The notes under the pieces were generated by a model that saw only the letters and a list, made by a program, of their open reading frames with translations, did not search any database and had not been told where the DNA came from. The position numbers and the translations under genes were made by a program. A stretch of DNA of 43,084 nucleotides from an uncultured Prevotella sp. (GTDB taxonomy: Bacteria; Bacteroidota; Bacteroidia; Bacteroidales; Bacteroidaceae), in the NCBI GenBank assembly GCA_900543975.1, contig UQTI01000017.1:1-43084 (forward strand), written 5' to 3'. Shown piece after piece: positions 6,875 through 14,687 of the stretch (within the stretch, counting starts at the first letter, position 1; the number at the start of each line of letters is the position of its first letter).

Positions 6875-9496
6875 TTAGATATTGGCGAGGGCCACGAGCT
6901 TGTCGACGGCGGCTGACAGACCGTCAGCATCCTTGCCGCCCGCTGTGGCGAAGTGGGGCTGTCCGCCGCCACCGCCCTTGATGAGCTTGGCAGCCTCGCG
7001 AACCATCTGTCCGGCGTTGAGCTGGTGGTCTTTCACCATGTCGTCGCTGAGCATGACGGTGAGCATGGGCTTGTCGGCGTCAACGCTGCCGATGACACAC
7101 AGAAGGTTCTCCTTGACCTGCTCGCGTATGCCGAAGGCAAGGTCCTTGACCGATGCTGCGGGCATGGGCAGGATGGCGCTCACGACGGTCACACCGTTCT
7201 TTACCACCGCCTTCTGGAGCAGAGTGTCCTTGGTGCGCTTCACGGCTTCAGCCTGCATGCGCTCGATCTCCTTGCGCATGGTGTCGTGCTCGTCGATATA
7301 TTTTGCTATCACCGTCTTCAGGTCCTTGGCGTTGTTGAAGAGGGCGCGTATGGCGCGTAGGCTGTCCTCAAGGTTGTAGAGAAGGTTCTCACACTCCTTG
7401 CCCGTCTTAGCCTCGATACGTCTGATGCCGGCTGCCACGCTGCTCTCGCTGATGATCTTGAACATGCCGATGCGGCCTGTCGACTGGGCATGGATGCCGC
7501 CGCAGAACTCGCAGCTCGGACCGAAACGCACCACGCGCACGGTGTCGCCATATTTCTCACCGAAGAGAGCCACGGCGCCAAGCTCCTTGGCTTCCTCCAT
7601 GGGCATGTTGCGGTGCTCGTCGAGAGCATAGTCGGCGCGGATCATGCTGTTCACGATCTGCTCCACCTGACGCAGCTCCTCGTCGGTGACCTTCTGGAAA
7701 TGGGAGAAGTCGAAGCGCAAGGTGTCGGCAGACACATAAGAGCCCTTCTGCTCCACATGGTCGCCGAGGACCTGCTTCAGGGCATAGTCGACAAGGTGGG
7801 TGGCGGTGTGGTTGGCAGCGCTGGCATCGCGCTTGTCGGTGTCTACGCACGCCATGAAGTCGGCATCGACGTTCTTTGGCAGCTCCTTCACGATGTGTAT
7901 GCTCTGGTTGTTCTCGCGCTTGGTGTCGGTCACGGTCACGGTCTCGTCCTCGCTCACGAGCACGCCCTGGTCGCCTACCTGTCCGCCCATCTCACCGTAG
8001 AACGGTGTGTTGTCGAGCACCAGCTCGTAGAACGAGCTCTTCTTCTGTGTCACCTTGCGGTAGCGCAGGATGTGACATTCGTACTCGGTGTAGTCGTAGC
8101 CCACAAACTGCTGCTCGCCCTCGCGCAGGATTACCCAGTCGCTGTTCTCAACGGCAGCGGCGTTGCGTGCGCGCTCCTTCTGCTTCTGCATCTCGGCGTC
8201 AAACTGCTCCTCGTCGACGGTGTAGCCGTTTTCGCGGCAGATCAGCTCGGTGAGGTCGAGGGGAAAGCCGTAGGTGTCGAACATGCGGAAGGCCTGAGCA
8301 CCGTCGAGCACGGTCTGGCCGTGGGCTTTCAGCTCGTCCATGGCGCCGTTGAGCAGGTTGATGCCTTTATCCAGGGTGCGGAGGAACGAGTCTTCCTCTT
8401 CTTTCATGACGCGTGTGATGAGCTGCTCCTGAGCGGTGAGCTCGGGGAAGGCGTGGCCCATCTCCTGCACGAGCACAGGCACGAGCTTATACATGAACGA
8501 CTCTTTCTGGCCGAGGAAGGTGTAGGCGTAGCGCACGGCGCGGCGCAAGATGCGGCGGATCACATAGCCTGCCTTGGCGTTGCTGGGCAGCTGGCCGTCG
8601 GCAATGGAGAAGGCAACGGCACGCAGGTGGTCGGCACACACGCGCATGGCCACGTCGGTGTCTTCGCTGTCGCCATATTTCTTGCCTGTGATGTTTTCCT
8701 CTTCCTTGATGATGGGCTGGAAGATGTCGGTGTCATAGTTGGAATGTTTGTCCTGCAGGGCGCGGACCAGGCGCTCGAAGCCCATGCCGGTATCGATGAC
8801 GTGCATGGGCAGGGAAACGAGCGAGCCGTCGGCCTTGCGCTCATACTGCATGAACACGATGTTCCAGATCTCGATGACCTGTGGATCGTCCTTGTTGACA
8901 AGCTCACGTCCGGGAACCTTGGCCTTCTCCTCGGGTGTGCGCGAGTCGAGGTGTATCTCTGAGCAGGGACCGCAGGGACCTGTGTCGCCCATCTCCCAGA
9001 AGTTATCGTGCTTGTTGCCGTTGATGATGTGGTCGGCAGGCACATGCTTGGCCCAGAAAGAGGCGGCCTCGTCGTCGCGGCTCAGACCTTCTTCCTCTGA
9101 ACCCTCAAACACCGTCACATAGAGGTCGGCGGGGTTGAGCTTCAGCACGTCGACAAGATACTCCCATGCATAGTCGATGGCGCCCTCCTTGAAGTAGTCG
9201 CCAAAGCTCCAGTTGCCGAGCATCTCGAACATGGTGTGGTGGTAGGTGTCGTGGCCCACTTCCTCAAGGTCGTTGTGCTTGCCGCTCACGCGCAGACATT
9301 TCTGCGTGTCGGCACGACGGCGCGGCTCGGGGTCGCGTGTTCCGAGGATAATGTCTTTCCACTGATTCATTCCGGCATTTGTGAACATCAACGTAGGGTC
9401 GTCCTTGATAACCATTGGGGCGGACGGTACGATGACGTGTCCTTTCGACTCAAAAAACTTTTTGAAAGAGTCACGGATTTCGTTTGCTGTCATCAT
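6875..9496 (-). CDS. alaS: Alanyl-tRNA synthetase
   Basis: This is a full-length class II aminoacyl-tRNA synthetase of 873 residues that charges tRNA-Ala in the cytoplasm. The catalytic domain starts with FFESKGHVIVPSAPMV and LMFTNAGMNQWKD and includes GDTGPCGPCSEIH (about 170-182). The editing domain has the zinc/active-site motifs HTATH (563-567) and CGGIH (665-669). The C-Ala domain has the glycine-rich GGGGGQPHFATAGG near residue 848. Two adjacent ATG codons (9496 and 9493) are possible starts. A promoter overlapping that of the divergent MerR-like gene lies at 9559-9590, giving a leader of about 55 nt. The gene appears intact and ordinary. Confidence 0.97.
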   Translation of the reverse strand: MMTANEIRDSFKKFFESKGHVIVPSAPMVIKDDPTLMFTNAGMNQWKDIILGTRDPEPRRRADTQKCLRVSGKHNDLEEVGHDTYHHTMFEMLGNWSFGDYFKEGAIDYAWEYLVDVLKLNPADLYVTVFEGSEEEGLSRDDEAASFWAKHVPADHIINGNKHDNFWEMGDTGPCGPCSEIHLDSRTPEEKAKVPGRELVNKDDPQVIEIWNIVFMQYERKADGSLVSLPMHVIDTGMGFERLVRALQDKHSNYDTDIFQPIIKEEENITGKKYGDSEDTDVAMRVCADHLRAVAFSIADGQLPSNAKAGYVIRRILRRAVRYAYTFLGQKESFMYKLVPVLVQEMGHAFPELTAQEQLITRVMKEEEDSFLRTLDKGINLLNGAMDELKAHGQTVLDGAQAFRMFDTYGFPLDLTELICRENGYTVDEEQFDAEMQKQKERARNAAAVENSDWVILREGEQQFVGYDYTEYECHILRYRKVTQKKSSFYELVLDNTPFYGEMGGQVGDQGVLVSEDETVTVTDTKRENNQSIHIVKELPKNVDADFMACVDTDKRDASAANHTATHLVDYALKQVLGDHVEQKGSYVSADTLRFDFSHFQKVTDEELRQVEQIVNSMIRADYALDEHRNMPMEEAKELGAVALFGEKYGDTVRVVRFGPSCEFCGGIHAQSTGRIGMFKIISESSVAAGIRRIEAKTGKECENLLYNLEDSLRAIRALFNNAKDLKTVIAKYIDEHDTMRKEIERMQAEAVKRTKDTLLQKAVVKNGVTVVSAILPMPAASVKDLAFGIREQVKENLLCVIGSVDADKPMLTVMLSDDMVKDHQLNAGQMVREAAKLIKGGGGGQPHFATAGGKDADGLSAAVDKLVALANI

Positions 9497-9554
9497 CTTT
9501 ATTATGCGTATTTAAAAATTTTATCCAATCAGAATATCTTTTCTTCCTAAAAGT

Positions 9555-9586
9555 TTTGCAAAGGTACGTCCTTTTGAGTATTTTTG
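9555..9586 (+). promoter_or_regulatory. Promoter of the MerR-like gene
   Basis: TTTG (9555-9558) and TATTTTTG (9579-9586) are separated by 20 bases, a full Bacteroidota promoter match. Transcription would begin near 9593, about 30 nt before the ATG at 9625. It overlaps the alaS promoter almost completely on the other strand. Confidence 0.65.
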
Positions 9587-9590
9587 CAAA
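9559..9590 (-). promoter_or_regulatory. Promoter of alaS, superimposed on the divergent promoter
   Basis: On the minus strand TTTG (9590-9587) and TACCTTTG (9566-9559) are separated by 20 bases. The -7 and -33 boxes of the two divergent promoters abut, so RNA polymerase should be able to occupy only one at a time. Confidence 0.65.
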
Positions 9591-9624
9591 TAAATTAATG
9601 TTTGTTTTTCAAAAACAGCTAATT

Positions 9625-9972
9625 ATGGCACTTAACACGAACAAAAATCTCAAGACATATTATTCTATTGACGAGGTGGCGAACATGTTTGAGCTGAACA
9701 AGAGCACGTTGCGCTACTGGCAGAAGGAGTTTCCGCAGCTGAAGCCCAAGACGGGCGACAACGGCGTGCGCATGTACACCGAAAAGGACATCGAGACGCT
9801 AAAGGTTATCTTTAATCTTGTGAAGGTGCGGGGCTTCAAGCTCGCCGCCGCACGCAAGATGTTGCAGGCTAACCGCGAGGGAGCGGACAAAAACTCGGAG
9901 GTGCTCGAACGCCTTATTCAGGTGCGCGACGAGCTGAAGGCCCTCAAGGCAAAGGTCGACTCTTTGGTTTGA
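9625..9972 (+). CDS. MerR-type DNA-binding regulator (115 aa)
   Basis: The ATG at 9625 is chosen because the promoter at 9555-9586 lies inside any longer frame. The product has a MerR-family winged-helix domain at residues 10-80: YYSIDEVANMFELNKSTLRYWQKEFPQ is split here as YYSIDEVANMF and NKSTLRYWQKEF, followed by RMYTEKDIETLKVIFNL and KLAAARKML. The C-terminal 25 residues form a short coiled coil (LERLIQVRDELKALKAKV), presumably for dimerisation. There is no effector-binding domain. A small MerR-like gene beside alaS is common in Bacteroidota. Its target is unknown, but binding in the shared promoter would give autoregulation and control of alaS. Confidence 0.85.
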   Translation: MALNTNKNLKTYYSIDEVANMFELNKSTLRYWQKEFPQLKPKTGDNGVRMYTEKDIETLKVIFNLVKVRGFKLAAARKMLQANREGADKNSEVLERLIQVRDELKALKAKVDSLV

Positions 9973-9996
9973 GATTGTTGCTTATGACATAAATGC

Positions 9997-10270
9997 AAAT
10001 CTTGAACAACGTTTTTACATTGCGCTTCGCGCTCGTCTTTTTAAACATTCTTGCGCTCCGTAGGTGCTCAGGCGCTTCGCGCGGAAATCTTGAACAACGT
10101 TTTTACATTGCGCTTCGCGCTCGTCTTTTTTAAACATTAATGGCCATTAATTGAACATTAATGAACATTAATAATTTCCGCGCGAAGCGCGTATTTATGA
10201 TAATTAATGGGTCATTAATGAAAATTAATGTTTAAAAACCACGAGCGCGAAGCGCGATGTAATTGTTGAC
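9997..10270. repeat. Compound intergenic repeat: 53-bp direct repeats plus an inverted copy around an ATTAATG-rich core
   Basis: A ~53-bp sequence starting AAATCTTGAACAACG and containing GCGCTTCGCGCTCG occurs at 9997-10049 and 10085-10138. An inverted relative (ACGAGCGCGAAGCGCGATG) occurs at about 10226-10270. Between them are many ATTAATG/CATTAAT words and a central CGCGCGAAGCGCG (10179-10191). No reading frame is present. The reverse complement of 10139-10262 matches the element at 14688-14832, so this is a dispersed repeat present in opposite orientations. It fills the gap between the MerR-like gene and the MscS gene. Confidence 0.75.
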
Positions 10271-10291
10271 CTTTTCGCACGTTCAGCGTTT

Positions 10292-11530
10292 TTACTGCTC
10301 AGGATATTGCTGGTAAATTTTCATTCCGAACAAAGGGGTGAGGGCATAGATGGCATCCATGATGTCGGCAAGCTGATGCTCATATTCAACCCATGTCTTT
10401 TCTTTCAGGAAAAAATAGAACTCGATGGGCAGGCCCGCGTTGGTGGCCTCCAGCTGCCGGACCATGAGCGTCATGTCCTGGTTGACGTAGGACAGCGTGC
10501 GCAGATATTTCTCCATGTAACGGCGGAACAGACTGATGTTTATCGCTGGACTTGCGTCAAGCTCCTTGGCCGTGAAAAACTTGTTGTCGAGGAGCTGCTG
10601 GCGAAGCGCGGCGTCGAGGGGGCGTATGCTGTGGAAATCGAAAAACACCATGCGCTTAACCCGTCGGCCACCGCTCTGCTGCATGCCCTTCCAGTTTTGG
10701 AACGACTCTTGCACGAGCGTCGTCGGCGACACGGTGACGAAGGTGTTGTCGAAGTTGCGCACCTTGACCGTGGTGAGCGACATCTCCTCAACCACACCGT
10801 TCACGCCAGCCTTGTCGAAGGTTATCCAGTCGCCCTTGTGAAGCATGTTGTTGCTCGTCAGGCGCACGCCAGCCACAAGGCCGGTGATGGTGTCCTTGAA
10901 CACAAGCATCATGACGGCAGAGGTGGCACCCAGTCCGGCTAACAGGCTCAGCGGGCTGCGGTTGATGATGATGCCTATGGCCACGACGGTGCTTATGAAC
11001 ACCACGACAATCTTGAGCACACCACACAGCGAATGAAAATATTGCTGTGCCGAGGAGCGCTTGGCGCTGGTGTCGAGCTTCTTGAAGGCGTCGATGAAGG
11101 CAAGGACCAGACGGGCCGTCATGACGGTTATGTAGATGGCGGTGAGGCGGGCGAGAAACTCTTCAACGAAACGGTACTGGTAGAAGACGAGCGGCAGGAG
11201 AAGCCACACCACGATTGCGGGCACGATGTGGCACGCCGACAGGAGCACCGTGCGGTTGAACACGATGTCGTCCCACTTGGCACTGGTGTGACTCGTCAAC
11301 TTCATGACCAGCGGCAGCAGCACCTTGCGGCACAACGCCTCGGCAAGGATGGCTATGAGCACCGCCACGATGACCATGAGGACATGACGTACGACATGGA
11401 CGGAGCTGCCCTGCAGGCCGGTCATGGAGATCAAGCCTTCTACCATGTCGCGGACGGTGTCGAGCACAAGCGTGCGGTCGGCGGTAGGGGAGGAAAGTGA
11501 AGAGTGAAGAGTGAAGAGTGAAGAATTCAT
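10292..11530 (-). CDS. Mechanosensitive ion channel, MscS family
   Basis: The frame encodes up to 412 residues. After several membrane helices (about 48-68, 95-117, 128-148 and 168-190) comes the pore helix and MscS core: SPLSLLAGLGATSAVMMLVF, then DTITGLVAGVRLTSNNMLHKGDWI, VNGVVEEMSLTTVKVRNFDN and VSPTTLVQESFQNW. The long C-terminal part resembles YbdG-like members. The role is release of solutes across the inner membrane on osmotic downshock. The start is uncertain: the first 14 residues (MNSSLFTLHSSLSS) are encoded by a heptanucleotide repeat, and Met29 (11446) may be the true start. It is the last gene of a minus-strand block beginning at 14588. Confidence 0.88.
   Translation of the reverse strand: MNSSLFTLHSSLSSPTADRTLVLDTVRDMVEGLISMTGLQGSSVHVVRHVLMVIVAVLIAILAEALCRKVLLPLVMKLTSHTSAKWDDIVFNRTVLLSACHIVPAIVVWLLLPLVFYQYRFVEEFLARLTAIYITVMTARLVLAFIDAFKKLDTSAKRSSAQQYFHSLCGVLKIVVVFISTVVAIGIIINRSPLSLLAGLGATSAVMMLVFKDTITGLVAGVRLTSNNMLHKGDWITFDKAGVNGVVEEMSLTTVKVRNFDNTFVTVSPTTLVQESFQNWKGMQQSGGRRVKRMVFFDFHSIRPLDAALRQQLLDNKFFTAKELDASPAINISLFRRYMEKYLRTLSYVNQDMTLMVRQLEATNAGLPIEFYFFLKEKTWVEYEHQLADIMDAIYALTPLFGMKIYQQYPEQ
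11497..11524. repeat. Heptanucleotide repeat GTGAAGA x4 at the start of the MscS frame
   Basis: Four perfect GTGAAGA units lie at 11497-11524, within codons 3-12 if the ATG at 11530 is used. Seven is not a multiple of three, so gain or loss of a unit would shift the frame. Confidence 0.75.
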
Positions 11531-11534
11531 GTGC

Positions 11535-11640
11535 TTTGCGATTTATGGGTAATCGTTTTGCAATTTATGGGTAATCGTTTTGCAATTTATGGGTAATCGC
11601 TTTGCAATTTATGGGTGATTGTTTTGCAATTTACGATTGA
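11535..11640. repeat. 22-bp tandem repeat, nearly five copies, between dacB and the MscS gene
   Basis: TTTGCAATTTATGGGTAATC plus two bases recurs at exact 22-base steps from 11535, 11557, 11579 and 11601, with a partial copy at 11623. Copies differ by one to three bases. The array fills the whole gap between the stop of dacB (11641) and the start region of the MscS gene. It has no spacers and no coding potential. Confidence 0.85.
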
Positions 11641-12897
11641 TTAGTTGGGGCGGCACAGCTCGGTGCACACCTTGTCTTGGAAGGCGTGGGCGTTGTTGGT
11701 GTGTCGCAAGCCGTTGTTGATGATGGAGAAGGCCAGATGGTGGCCGTTGGCGGCGGTGCAGAAGCCAGCGAGCGAGCTGACACCCGTGAGCGTTCCCGTC
11801 TTGGCACGCACGTTGTCGTTGGTGAAGGGGCCACGCATGCGCGACTTTATGGTGCCGTCGGTGCCTGCTATGGGTAGCGCGGGCTTGAGATGAAGCATGA
11901 TGTTGCTGTTCTGGTAGGCGTAACGGAGCATGGCCACCTCAAGTTCTGCCGTGACATAATTGTAAAGGGACAGGCCCGAGCCGTCGGCAAAGCGGTAGCT
12001 GTTGGGGTTGAGGCCGAGCTTGCGCACAAGGTTCATGACGATGGCACGCGCCTGCTTGGCGGTGGCGGAACGGGCGCCCGAGCTGGCAGCCAACTGGTAG
12101 AACATCGCTTCGGCGTAGAGGTTGTCGCTCTCCTTGAGCATGCGCAGCAACACCTGGTCCATGGTGTGGAAACGGTGGCAGATGCAGAAGGCGTCGCCGG
12201 GCTTTATGCCCTCGTCGAGATCGGCTTCAACCACGATGCCCATGTCGTTCAGACGCTTCACGAAGCGCGACAGGAAGATGTCTTTTCTGCTGATGAGAAG
12301 GGGTGAGAGCGTGGGGTTGTCGTCGTCCCAGCACCATCCCTCGCCATAGGTCTTGTCGTCTTTCATGCTCTTGTCGGCAATGATCTTGCCGCGAATGGTG
12401 TCGACACCCATCTTGTGTATCGACTCGGCGAAGGCACGCATGTCGTCAGAGTTGAAACGGGGGTCGAAGCCGCCGACACAGTAGATGCTGCCTGTGAGCG
12501 TGTTGTTCTCGATCGTGCCTTTGTAGCAGAGGTCGGTGCTGAACTGGTGGGCGCCGCCCAGACGGTCGAGGGCGGTGATGGCGGTGATGACCTTCATGGT
12601 CGAGGCGGGGCGCATGAGCTGGCGCTCGTTGTGGGCATAGAGCACCGAGTCGGCGGTGAGGTCGTAGACCATCATGCCTACCTGTGAGGTCTTGAACATG
12701 TTGCTTGCGAGCAGGTGGTCGAGGTTCAGACGCAAGGTCTGCACCCAGTCTTGGCCGTTGCCCTCTTGGTGGACGTCGTTTAAGGCTGCGCTGTCGGCAA
12801 CAGCCGACTGGTCGTCACTGTCGACCACCTCTTGTGCCGTTGCGGGCATGAGCATGGACAACAAGGCGAAAAAAAGTATGGTTAAATGTTTCATCAT
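11641..12897 (-). CDS. dacB: D-alanyl-D-alanine carboxypeptidase/endopeptidase, PBP4 (DacB) family
   Basis: The product has 418 residues from the first ATG (12897); the longer frame begins at a TTG. A signal peptide (MMKHLTILFFALLSMLMPATAQ, split as MMKHLTILFF and ALLSMLMPATAQ) sends it to the periplasm. The penicillin-binding motifs are in order and correctly spaced: S99-T-M-K102 (ASTMK), S257-D-N259 (ESDNLYAE) and K366-T-G368 (RAKTGTLTG). The family trims pentapeptide stems and cuts cross-links in peptidoglycan. It lies between the PH-domain gene and the MscS gene on the same strand, separated from the former by hairpin repeats. No own promoter was seen, so it is probably transcribed from 13556-13586. 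Confidence 0.93.
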   Translation of the reverse strand: MMKHLTILFFALLSMLMPATAQEVVDSDDQSAVADSAALNDVHQEGNGQDWVQTLRLNLDHLLASNMFKTSQVGMMVYDLTADSVLYAHNERQLMRPASTMKVITAITALDRLGGAHQFSTDLCYKGTIENNTLTGSIYCVGGFDPRFNSDDMRAFAESIHKMGVDTIRGKIIADKSMKDDKTYGEGWCWDDDNPTLSPLLISRKDIFLSRFVKRLNDMGIVVEADLDEGIKPGDAFCICHRFHTMDQVLLRMLKESDNLYAEAMFYQLAASSGARSATAKQARAIVMNLVRKLGLNPNSYRFADGSGLSLYNYVTAELEVAMLRYAYQNSNIMLHLKPALPIAGTDGTIKSRMRGPFTNDNVRAKTGTLTGVSSLAGFCTAANGHHLAFSIINNGLRHTNNAHAFQDKVCTELCRPN

Positions 12898-12960
12898 CGT
12901 TTTGTTAAACAGCAAGAGGCGCTGGGCTTCTCTCTCTTTCTTTAATCTATCGGTTTGTGG

Positions 12961-13156
12961 GAGGCTTTTCTTTTGCCTCTTTCTTTTGTTGTTTATCGAT
13001 TTGCAGAGGTTATCCTTTGCCTCTTCTTTTGTTGTTTATCGTTCTTCAGAGGCTGTTCCCTTGCCTCTTTCTTATCGCTTTACCGCTCTTCAGAGGTTTC
13101 CCTTTGCCTCTTCTTTTGTTGTTTTACCGTTATTCAGAGGTTTTACCTTTGCCTCT
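12961..13156. repeat. Five tandem ~44-bp units, each with a GAGG/CCTC hairpin, between dacB and the PH-domain gene
   Basis: GAGG starts at 12961, 13006, 13049, 13093 and 13137 (steps of 45, 43, 44 and 44). Each is followed 9-11 bases later by CCTC, so each unit can fold into a small hairpin. The linkers share CTTTTGTTGTTTATCG-like sequence. The last unit supplies the final codons and stop of the PH-domain gene (13130). The array would lie in the dacB leader or the intercistronic mRNA. Nothing else is seen in 12898-13129. Confidence 0.8.
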
Positions 13157-13537
13157 TTTTTTGTTTATTTCGTTTATGAACGCCTCGTTATTGTCGGGCA
13201 ACAGGGTGAGCCAATCGTTGCTGCCTGTCAGAAGAGCCACATGGGTAGGGCGCAGGAAGGAGGCTTTCGTCACGGACACCTCTTCGATCTTGGCAATGTC
13301 GATGACCAGTGGGCGCGACAGGCGGCCTTTGTCTATGTGGAGGGTGCCTTCGTCGGTTATGACGTATGTGGTGTGGATGGCGCGTTCAATGGCGACCAGG
13401 GCTGTCATGGCAAGGCATGCGCCGATGATGGCCCATGCGCCTGTGTGCTGCCAGAAGCAAGCAAAGGCACAGATGGCATGCAACGCTATGGCGGCGATGT
13501 CTTGCAGGGTTACGCGGCGATGGAATGTTCTGTTCAT
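13130..13537 (-). CDS. Small membrane protein with a PH-like domain (135 aa)
   Basis: The ATG at 13537 is chosen because a well-formed promoter lies at 13556-13586. Two closely spaced membrane helices (about residues 12-27 and 33-50) are followed by a PH-like fold of the bacterial type: TTYVITDEGTLHIDKGRL, then VIDIAKIEEVSVTKASF, VALLTG and a final helix NNEAFINEINKK. Such proteins are inner-membrane proteins of unknown function with the PH-like domain in the cytoplasm. The last residues (GKGKTSE) are encoded by the hairpin repeat, suggesting that the repeat replaced the original 3' end. Function is not known. Confidence 0.75.
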   Translation of the reverse strand: MNRTFHRRVTLQDIAAIALHAICAFACFWQHTGAWAIIGACLAMTALVAIERAIHTTYVITDEGTLHIDKGRLSRPLVIDIAKIEEVSVTKASFLRPTHVALLTGSNDWLTLLPDNNEAFINEINKKRGKGKTSE

Positions 13538-13555
13538 AGAAAAGCTGTTTGGCTG

Positions 13556-13586
13556 CAAAATTAATAATAATAATTCATTCGCCAAA
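13556..13586 (-). promoter_or_regulatory. Promoter of the PH-domain gene
   Basis: On the minus strand TTTG (13586-13583) and TAATTTTG (13563-13556) are separated by 19 bases. Transcription would begin near 13549, about 12 nt before the ATG at 13537. It may also serve dacB and the MscS gene. Confidence 0.6.
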
Positions 13587-13622
13587 ACGATGCGTTAAAT
13601 TACTGATTTTCGTTCACCTCCT

Positions 13623-14588
13623 TTAACTCGCATACTCGTTGCCCTGCTTTCTGCTCTGCCATATCTCAACGCTGTTGATGATGTTCTGCCACAAAATGTA
13701 GCAGCCGGGACCTACCGTAGACAACGGGTTCAGGTAGGCAGAGGCTATCCAGATGGCGAACGCCGTGTTCTTCTGGCCCAGGCCCTGACCAGCGTTAACC
13801 GTGGCACCGAAATAATGGCCGATGAAGCGGCCGGCACCAAACTGCATGATGCAGAGCAGAAGACCCATCAACGCGATGACGCAGAGCAGCCACACCGATG
13901 TGTCGGCATGGACAATGTTGCAGATGGTGGTGCCGCTGACGATGAGAAGGGAGGCCGCCCAGGAATAGTAGGACAGGTCCTTGATGCCCACGATCCAATG
14001 GTGGAAACGGGGTGTGAGGTGCTTGACGGCCCAGGCGAGAGCCATGGGGGCGACAAGCACTGTTGCCACCTTATATAATATTAAGGTGAAGGCTGTGAAG
14101 AACGACACATCGGCTGCCTTGTCGATGAGGGGAAAGCAGACGGGCACGAAAATGGCGGTGATGAAGTTGGAGAGGAAGGTGTAGGTCGTCATCTGCTCCA
14201 GGTTGCCGCCGAGCTTCTGCGTCACCACGGGGGCTGCCGAGGCGCACGGGCCGATGACGCACACGAGCATGGCTTCGACGAGCACCAGGCTGTCGCCTGT
14301 GAGCTTGAAACCTATTACGAGCCAGGTGAGCACCAGCACCGTCATGATCTGGAAGAGGCTGAGCCACAGGTGCCACCTGACGGGGCGCAGCTTCTTGAAG
14401 TCGACTTTGCAGAACACCACAAACAGGGTGAAGAACATGAAGATGGGGAGCAACGACGCCATGACGGGCTTGAAGAAGAGGCCCGCCGCGTCAAGGGCCG
14501 GCACGAAGGCAAACAGGAGGTAAAGGGCTGAACCTGTGGCTATTGCTACAGGGAGCGTCCAGTTTTTTATGAATCGGATGATGCTCAT
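13623..14588 (-). CDS. BASS/bile-acid:sodium-symporter-like transporter
   Basis: The product has 321 residues from the ATG at 14588, with about ten hydrophobic helices and almost no soluble part. The pattern fits the bile acid:sodium symporter/arsenite-permease superfamily: VCVIGPCASAAPVVTQKLGG in the first half, and AGQGLGQKNTAFAIWIASAYL then STVGPGCYILWQN in the second. It should be an inner-membrane secondary transporter for an organic anion; the substrate cannot be told. An in-frame ATG at 14642 lies inside a strong hairpin and would add 18 residues (MHILMLACNEFLFKTITI); I prefer 14588 because the homologous part begins there. Confidence 0.8.
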   Translation of the reverse strand: MSIIRFIKNWTLPVAIATGSALYLLFAFVPALDAAGLFFKPVMASLLPIFMFFTLFVVFCKVDFKKLRPVRWHLWLSLFQIMTVLVLTWLVIGFKLTGDSLVLVEAMLVCVIGPCASAAPVVTQKLGGNLEQMTTYTFLSNFITAIFVPVCFPLIDKAADVSFFTAFTLILYKVATVLVAPMALAWAVKHLTPRFHHWIVGIKDLSYYSWAASLLIVSGTTICNIVHADTSVWLLCVIALMGLLLCIMQFGAGRFIGHYFGATVNAGQGLGQKNTAFAIWIASAYLNPLSTVGPGCYILWQNIINSVEIWQSRKQGNEYAS

Positions 14589-14607
14589 GATAGTTATGGT
14601 TTTAAAC

Positions 14608-14651
14608 AAAAACTCGTTGCATGCCAACATGAGGATATGCAACGAGTTTTT
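14608..14651 (-). terminator. Perfect 15-bp inverted repeat just upstream of the transporter start
   Basis: AAAAACTCGTTGCAT (14608-14622) and ATGCAACGAGTTTTT (14637-14651) are exact inverted copies with a 14-base loop. On the minus strand the stem is followed by TTTTTGTTT, as in an intrinsic terminator. It could end the transcript from 14847-16262. It lies only 20 bases before the transporter ATG, however, and so may also work as an attenuator in that gene's leader. Confidence 0.65.
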
Positions 14652-14687
14652 AGTTATTGATCTTTTGCTAAGATTATTGTTTACATC

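Noticed and set aside
7490..8962. 490-residue plus-strand frame opposite alaS
   Set aside because: It lies wholly antisense to a well-conserved alaS, has Val/Ala/His-rich composition typical of the complement of a GC-rich gene, and shows no domain.
11535..11640. Possible CRISPR array
   Set aside because: Units are contiguous at 22 bases with no unique spacers and no cas genes in the window; it is a simple tandem repeat. The same applies to 3801-3889, 12961-13156 and 35707-35772.
14608..14651. tRNA-like or riboswitch element before the transporter
   Set aside because: Only a single perfect stem with a T-run is present; there is no cloverleaf or known aptamer pattern, so it is called a terminator or attenuator.
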